DNA of 64,000 bases from an uncultured Ruminococcus sp. (GTDB taxonomy: Bacteria; Bacillota; Clostridia; Oscillospirales; Ruminococcaceae), in contig CAKSAK010000002.1 in assembly GCA_934435205.1 (NCBI GenBank), positions 186,001 to 250,000 of the forward strand, read 5' to 3'. Of this stretch, positions 59,959 to 64,000 are shown one piece after another (the first letter of the stretch is position 1; the number at the start of each line of letters is the position of its first letter). Position numbers and translations under genes: made by a program. Under the pieces are notes generated by a model. That model did no database searches and was not told the DNA's origin. It was given only the letters and a program-made list of their open reading frames with translations.

Positions 59959-60582
59959 ATGGCTGAACAGCAGGTCTTTGCCACAAAGGGAAATCTTATA
60001 CTTTATAAAAAGGCTCTGAAGCTTGCCGCATTGGGCTATGAGCTTCTGGACAGAAAAAGAAATATCCTTATAAGAGAGCTTATGAGCCTTGTTGACAAAG
60101 CAGGGGAGCTTAGAGGAAGCATTGAGGACACCTACAAGGAAGCCTACAGCGCACTTCAGCTTGCAAATATCTCCATGGGTCTTGTTACACCTTATGCAAA
60201 TTGTATCCCTGTTGAAACAGGCGTCGAGATAAGCACAAGAAGCGTCATGGGCGTTGAACTGCCGAAAGTCACACTGAAAGAACGCCCTCTGAAAGTCACC
60301 TACGGCTTTTCTCAGACCGATTCTCAGCTTGACAGAGCCTATCTTGCTTTTGAAAGGGTAAAACAGACCACAGCAGTCTTGGCAGAGGTGGAAAACAGTA
60401 TCTACAGACTGTCCGTAGCCATAAAAAAGACCCAGCGCAGAGCAAACGCCCTGCAAAACATAATCATTCCAAGAAACGAACGCATAGTGAAATTCATCAC
60501 AGACTCTCTTGAAGAAAAGGACAGAGAGGAGTTCTCACGAATGAAAGTAATAAAGGCGGCAAAGCTAAAATCGGCAAAATGA
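59959..60582 (+). CDS. ntpD: V-type ATPase subunit D (central rotor shaft)
   Basis: Subunit D (207 residues) is the coiled-coil shaft inside the AB head. The N-terminal KGNLILYKKALKLAALGYEL and the C-terminal long helix AIKKTQRRANALQNIIIPRN and KFITDSLEEKDREEFSRMKV are typical. It has its own GAAAGAGGG site, but no promoter is obvious, so it should be co-transcribed with subunit B through the repeat-filled gap. Confidence 0.95.
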   Translation: MAEQQVFATKGNLILYKKALKLAALGYELLDRKRNILIRELMSLVDKAGELRGSIEDTYKEAYSALQLANISMGLVTPYANCIPVETGVEISTRSVMGVELPKVTLKERPLKVTYGFSQTDSQLDRAYLAFERVKQTTAVLAEVENSIYRLSVAIKKTQRRANALQNIIIPRNERIVKFITDSLEEKDREEFSRMKVIKAAKLKSAK

Positions 60583-60609
60583 TATTTGTAATGGCGTGGC
60601 ATGATTATT

Positions 60610-60637
60610 GTAGGGGCTGGCGCCCTCGACAGCCCGC
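60610..60637 (+). repeat. Palindromic repeat with CTGGCG stem
   Basis: GTAGGGGCTGGCGCCCTCGA and then CAGCCCGC; the inverse of the right end of the 47684-47787 element. Confidence 0.85.
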
Positions 60638-60660
60638 TTTTCAATGTTGTTTTGTTTATT

Positions 60661-60827
60661 GTATGGGGCGGTCACTCGCCGTGACGGGCATTTCACGTCG
60701 TACTTCTATTAATGCGACACCATTGCACCGCACAAATGTAATTTGTAGGGGCGAATACTGTTCGGTCACTCTCCGTGACGGGCATTTCACGCTGTGCATT
60801 TATTAATGCAACACCTTTGTACTGCAC
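60661..60827 (+). repeat. Two family 2 repeats in tandem, the second a hybrid with family 1
   Basis: Copy one starts GTATGGGGCGGTCACTCGCC and continues GTGACGGGCATTTCACG to ATTGCACCGCAC. Copy two starts as a family 1 element (GTAGGGGCGAATACTGTTCG) and then continues as family 2 (GTCACTCTCCGTGACGGGC). Confidence 0.85.
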
Positions 60828-60836
60828 AAATAAATT

Positions 60837-60860
60837 GTAGGGACGACCTGAGGTCGCACG
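60837..60860 (+). repeat. Family 1 palindromic repeat, decayed (GACC stem)
   Basis: GTAGGGACGACC-TGA-GGTCGCACG; two changes in the outer stem, one on each side. Confidence 0.82.
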
Positions 60861-60909
60861 TCTAGTCGCCAGCTTGCAGTATTATAAAAACATGAAAGGA
60901 AAGATAAAA

Positions 60910-61512
60910 ATGGAATATATCAAAAAAGTATTCAGAAGCTATTGGGTATTGTCCATATTCTGCGTAGTGCTGGGCATTGCGCTCATAATCGACCCTAATT
61001 TCTTCACCGACGCCATAGGCTATGTTATCGGCGGACTTTTCACCGCATTCGGCGCAGTGGAGCTTATAAGATACTTCGCCATGGGCAAAGACGACCAGAG
61101 CTATTCTTCAAGCCTTGTGAGAGGAATTATCCTCGCCGCCATAGGCATTTTCATTATCATAAGACCTGACTTTATTCCGAAAGTCATTGCCGTTGTCTGC
61201 GGACTTTATATGCTCATAAGCGGCATCGTGAACATTCAGGACTCCCTTAATCTTAGACGTGCAGGCGTTGAAAGCTGGAACGTAAGCTGTATCTCAGCCG
61301 CCGTTACCACTCTCGTTGGTATACTCCTCCTCTTTGACCCTCTTATTTTAGGCGAAACCGCAATGATAGTCCTTGGTATCGCTCTGCTCGTTTCAGGCGT
61401 GACGAATATCTTCGGCTGTTTTACCGCAGGCTCAAAGCTCAGAAAGGTAAAGAAGCTTATGAAAAAAGAGCTCAAAGACAGACCTGATAAGGATCATTAT
61501 ATAGATATTTAA
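60910..61512 (+). CDS. DUF308 (HdeD-family) membrane protein
   Basis: This 200-residue protein has about six TM helices in three hairpins. The repeated pattern G-x-h-x-I-x-P is visible in VLGIALIIDPNFFTDAIGYV, AAIGIFIIIRPDFIPKVIAV and LVGILLLFDPLILGETAMIV. These are HdeD/DUF308 repeats; members are linked to acid resistance in enteric bacteria, but the role in Clostridia is unknown. A basic tail ends the protein. The ATG at 60910 is nine bases after GAAAGGA; an open frame 12 codons longer has no ribosome site. Confidence 0.86.
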   Translation: MEYIKKVFRSYWVLSIFCVVLGIALIIDPNFFTDAIGYVIGGLFTAFGAVELIRYFAMGKDDQSYSSSLVRGIILAAIGIFIIIRPDFIPKVIAVVCGLYMLISGIVNIQDSLNLRRAGVESWNVSCISAAVTTLVGILLLFDPLILGETAMIVLGIALLVSGVTNIFGCFTAGSKLRKVKKLMKKELKDRPDKDHYIDI

Positions 61513-61525
61513 GATATTATCGTAT

Positions 61526-61552
61526 GGGCGGCCTCGGGTCGCCCACTTTTTT
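61526..61552 (+). terminator. Intrinsic terminator after the DUF308 gene
   Basis: GGGCGGC-CTCG-GGTCGCCC forms a stem with one G-T pair and is followed by CACTTTTTT. Its stem is again close to family 1. Confidence 0.75.
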
Positions 61553-61683
61553 CACTATTTTAGCAGTTTGATGTATTTCTTTACAGAAATATGTGCATTT
61601 TATTGACATTGAATATGATTTCACAAGTTTCAACAAATATTTTTGCGCTGATTTGTAAAAGTCTATAAAAATTAAAAAAAGCC

Positions 61684-61712
61684 TTGACAAATGAGGTCAA
61701 AAGGTATATACT
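61684..61712 (+). promoter_or_regulatory. Sigma-A type promoter of glnN
   Basis: A perfect TTGACA, a 17-base spacer and TATACT. It lies 98 bases before the glnN start codon. Confidence 0.82.
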
Positions 61713-61729
61713 CATAACTGTAAACAGCA

Positions 61730-61773
61730 AAGGCGCTGTGAACCGATCAGGTTCGCAGTGCCTTTTTTATTTT
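61730..61773 (+). terminator. Terminator-like hairpin between the glnN promoter and the gene
   Basis: AAGGCGCTGTGAACC and GGTTCGCAGTGCCTT pair over 15 bases with two G-T pairs around GATCA, followed by TTTTTATTTTTTTTT. It begins about 12 bases after the expected transcription start, so full-length glnN transcription must get past it. Confidence 0.85.
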
Positions 61774-61809
61774 TTTTTAGACTATAATTTATAATAGGAG
61801 GAATTCAAT

Positions 61810-63891
61810 ATGGCAAACGTTCCTGAATATTTCGGCTCAGACGTATTCAATGAATCAGTGATGAAAGAGAGACTTCCAAAGGCTACATACAAGGCTTTGA
61901 AGAAGACTATCGACAACGGCGATCCACTTGATATTGAGGTCGCAAACATCGTTGCAAACGCAATGAAGGATTGGGCAGTTGAAAAGGGCTGTACACACTA
62001 CACCCACTGGTTCCAGCCAATGACAGGTCTTACAGCAGAAAAGCTCGACAGCTTCATCTCACCAACAGAGGACGGTCACGTTATCATGGAGTTCTCAGGC
62101 AAGGAGCTTGTTAAGGGCGAGCCTGACGCTTCTTCTTTCCCTTCAGGCGGATTGAGAGCAACATTCGAGGCAAGAGGCTATACAGCTTGGGACCCAACTT
62201 CATACGCATTCATTAAGGAAAAAGCACTTTGTATTCCTACTGCTTTCTGTTCATACAATGGCGAAGCACTTGATAAGAAAACTCCGCTTCTCCGTTCAAT
62301 GGAAGCTATCAATAAGTCAGCTCTCAGAATTCTGAAGATGTTCGGCTCAGACGCAACAAGAGTTACAGCAAACGTTGGTCCTGAGCAGGAATACTTCCTT
62401 GTAGACAGAGAGATGTATGCAAAGAGAGAGGACCTTATCCTTGCAGGCAGATCGCTTTACGGCGCACCTGCTCCAAAGGGTCAGGAACTTGAAGATCACT
62501 ATTTCGGTACTATCAAGACAAGAGTTCAGGCTTACATGAAAGATCTTGACGAGCAGCTCTGGAAACTTGGTATCTACGCTAAAACAAAGCATAACGAGGT
62601 TGCACCTGCTCAGCACGAGCTTGCTCCTATCTATGGTACAACAAATATTGCGACAGACCACAACCAGCTCACAATGGAGATCATGAAGAGAACGGCTAGA
62701 AAGCATGGCTTCAAGTGCCTGCTTCATGAGAAGCCATTCGCTGGCATCAACGGTTCCGGTAAGCATAACAACTGGTCTATCTCAACAAACACAGGTGTAA
62801 ACCTTCTCGACCCTGGTAAGACACCTTCTGAGAACGCTCAGTTCCTCCTGTTCCTTACAGCGGTCATCAAGGCTGTAAATGATTATCAGGATATCCTGAG
62901 AGCTTCAGTTGCTTCTGCCGGTAACGACCACAGACTTGGCGCTAACGAGGCACCTCCTGCTATTATCTCTATCTTCCTTGGCGACGAGCTTACAGGCGTT
63001 CTCGATGCTATCGTAAACGGCGTTAAGTATGAGGACAAGAGAGTTGAAATGGAGATCGGAGTTGACGTTCTGCCACACTTCCCTAAGGATACAACAGACC
63101 GTAACAGAACTTCACCATTCGCATTCACAGGCAACAAGTTCGAGTTCAGAATGCCTGGTTCAAAGCTTTCAGTAGCAGGTCCTAACACAGTTCTTAACAC
63201 TATCGTTGCTGACGTTCTCGATCAGTTCGCTGACGAGCTTGAAAAGGCAGACAACTTCCAGGACGCTCTTGACGATCTTATCAAGAGAACTATCAAGGAA
63301 AATCAGAACATCATCTTCAACGGCAACGGTTATTCAGACGAGTGGCCTGTTGAAGCTGAAAAGAGAGGACTTCTTAACCTTAAGTCAACTCCTGAGGCTG
63401 TTCCTACATTCCTTGCACAGAAGAATGTTGACGTATTCTCTAAATACGGTGTTTATACAGAAGCTGAGCTTCAGTCAAGAGTTGAGATCCTTCTCGACGA
63501 GTATTGCAAGACGCTCAATATCGAGGCTCTTACAATGATCGACATGGCTAAGAAGGAGATCCTTCCTGCTGCTGCTAAGTATATCAAGGATATCGCAAAG
63601 ACTGCTGAGCTTGCAAAGAGCTGCGGTGCTGAAACTGTATTCGAGGACGAAACAGTTAAGGAGATTTCAGCTCTCGTAACTGAGATGTACAAGGCTCTTG
63701 GTACTCTCGAGGCTGATGTACAGAAGGTTCATCAGATCGAGGACACACAGGAAATGGCAAACTTCTTCCACGATACTATCTTTGCAGATATGGGTGCTCT
63801 CAGAGTTCCGGCTGATAAGATCGAAACACTGGTAGGCAAGGAGTACTGGCCTTATCCAACATACAGCGATCTGCTGTTCTACGTTAAGTAA
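61810..63891 (+). CDS. glnN: Glutamine synthetase type III
   Basis: GSIII condenses ammonium and glutamate using ATP, the main ammonia-assimilating enzyme of many gut anaerobes. The 693-residue protein has the characteristic N-terminal [10 protein letters not shown] and [17 protein letters not shown] block, [35 protein letters not shown] and [18 protein letters not shown]. It ends with the C-terminal [13 protein letters not shown]. These mark the GSIII family, which is longer than GSI (about 450). A TAGGAGG ribosome site precedes the ATG. A leader hairpin suggests control by early termination. The last 109 bases of the window hold nothing recognisable. Confidence 0.97.
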   Translation: MANVPEYFGSDVFNESVMKERLPKATYKALKKTIDNGDPLDIEVANIVANAMKDWAVEKGCTHYTHWFQPMTGLTAEKLDSFISPTEDGHVIMEFSGKELVKGEPDASSFPSGGLRATFEARGYTAWDPTSYAFIKEKALCIPTAFCSYNGEALDKKTPLLRSMEAINKSALRILKMFGSDATRVTANVGPEQEYFLVDREMYAKREDLILAGRSLYGAPAPKGQELEDHYFGTIKTRVQAYMKDLDEQLWKLGIYAKTKHNEVAPAQHELAPIYGTTNIATDHNQLTMEIMKRTARKHGFKCLLHEKPFAGINGSGKHNNWSISTNTGVNLLDPGKTPSENAQFLLFLTAVIKAVNDYQDILRASVASAGNDHRLGANEAPPAIISIFLGDELTGVLDAIVNGVKYEDKRVEMEIGVDVLPHFPKDTTDRNRTSPFAFTGNKFEFRMPGSKLSVAGPNTVLNTIVADVLDQFADELEKADNFQDALDDLIKRTIKENQNIIFNGNGYSDEWPVEAEKRGLLNLKSTPEAVPTFLAQKNVDVFSKYGVYTEAELQSRVEILLDEYCKTLNIEALTMIDMAKKEILPAAAKYIKDIAKTAELAKSCGAETVFEDETVKEISALVTEMYKALGTLEADVQKVHQIEDTQEMANFFHDTIFADMGALRVPADKIETLVGKEYWPYPTYSDLLFYVK

Positions 63892-64000
63892 GGGACAATT
63901 CAAATTTTCAATATAACATAGACTTTATAACAAACTAACCACAGATCTACTACTTTGTTCCCCTACAGCCACAATAATATACAGAATGCACAATGAAGTG

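Larger units (their letters stand above)
60583..60909. other. 327-base repeat-filled stretch after the V-ATPase operon
   Basis: It holds one lone right-hand palindrome (60610-60637), two family 2 units (60661-60733 and 60745-60827) and a decayed family 1 copy (60837-60860). No T-run terminator was recognised and no gene is present. Confidence 0.75.

Noticed and set aside
63892..64000. Gene or RNA at the right end
   Set aside because: The last 109 bases are AT-rich with no hairpin, promoter or open frame that I can support.

Overview
The window is a typical chromosomal segment of a low-to-mid-GC, anaerobic, spore-forming member of the Bacillota. It is most likely a Ruminococcus-type clostridium (Oscillospiraceae/Ruminococcaceae). 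Supporting features are a pyruvate:ferredoxin oxidoreductase, a type III glutamine synthetase, a bacterial V-type ATPase operon, sporulation genes (yabP, yabQ, spoVG), a GH51 arabinofuranosidase with an arabinose kinase and epimerase, a CE2-type esterase, and wall-teichoic-acid-type genes. The species assignment is inference; no rRNA or tRNA gene is present to anchor it.

Layout. 1-10.4 kb: the end of the pyruvate:ferredoxin oxidoreductase gene, then a leftward block (Nudix hydrolase, YfhO, an EamA transporter, a two-TM coiled-coil protein, SseB, a CsbB-like glycosyltransferase, TatD, glycyl-tRNA synthetase). 10.5-19.7 kb: a rightward block of RNA and ribosome modification genes (dusB, rsmI, a methyltransferase, rimI, trmN6-like, tsaD), then polA and a lipid kinase. 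19.8-24.6 kb: an arabinose module with a divergent AraC regulator. 24.9-29.8 kb: an unusual three-gene operon, dynamin / degenerate M48 metallopeptidase / dynamin. 29.9-32.9 kb: a leftward envelope and sporulation block (lipoprotein, DUF4321-like, S1 protein, divIC, yabQ, yabP). 33-41.6 kb: CE2 esterase, spoVG, murC-lexA, a zinc-ribbon protein, an LTA-synthase-like sulfatase and guaA. 41.8-47.6 kb: a poly(polyol phosphate) teichoic acid operon (two CDP-alcohol phosphotransferases, TarI, TarJ and an Rpe-like epimerase). 48-51.4 kb: threonine branch (ACT-domain protein, hom, thrB) plus tag. 51.7-60.6 kb: a nine-gene V-ATPase operon. 60.9-63.9 kb: a DUF308 membrane protein and glnN.

The intergenic space is unusually rich in short palindromes. 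About two dozen copies of a GTAGGGGCGA-type element are spread over the window, some as head-to-head pairs resembling miniature transposable or BIME-like units. Their stems change by compensatory substitutions (GAAC/GTTC versus GACC/GGTC). A second family (GTCAC/GTGAC stem) sits next to the V-ATPase genes, and a longer unit of about 157 bp occurs twice around the rimI/trmN6 region.

The strongest candidates for something little described are the dynamin / pseudo-M48 / dynamin operon and the covarying palindrome family. Further points of note are a TatD gene whose only plausible start codon is ATA, a terminator placed between the glnN promoter and its gene, and a terminator directly before thrB.
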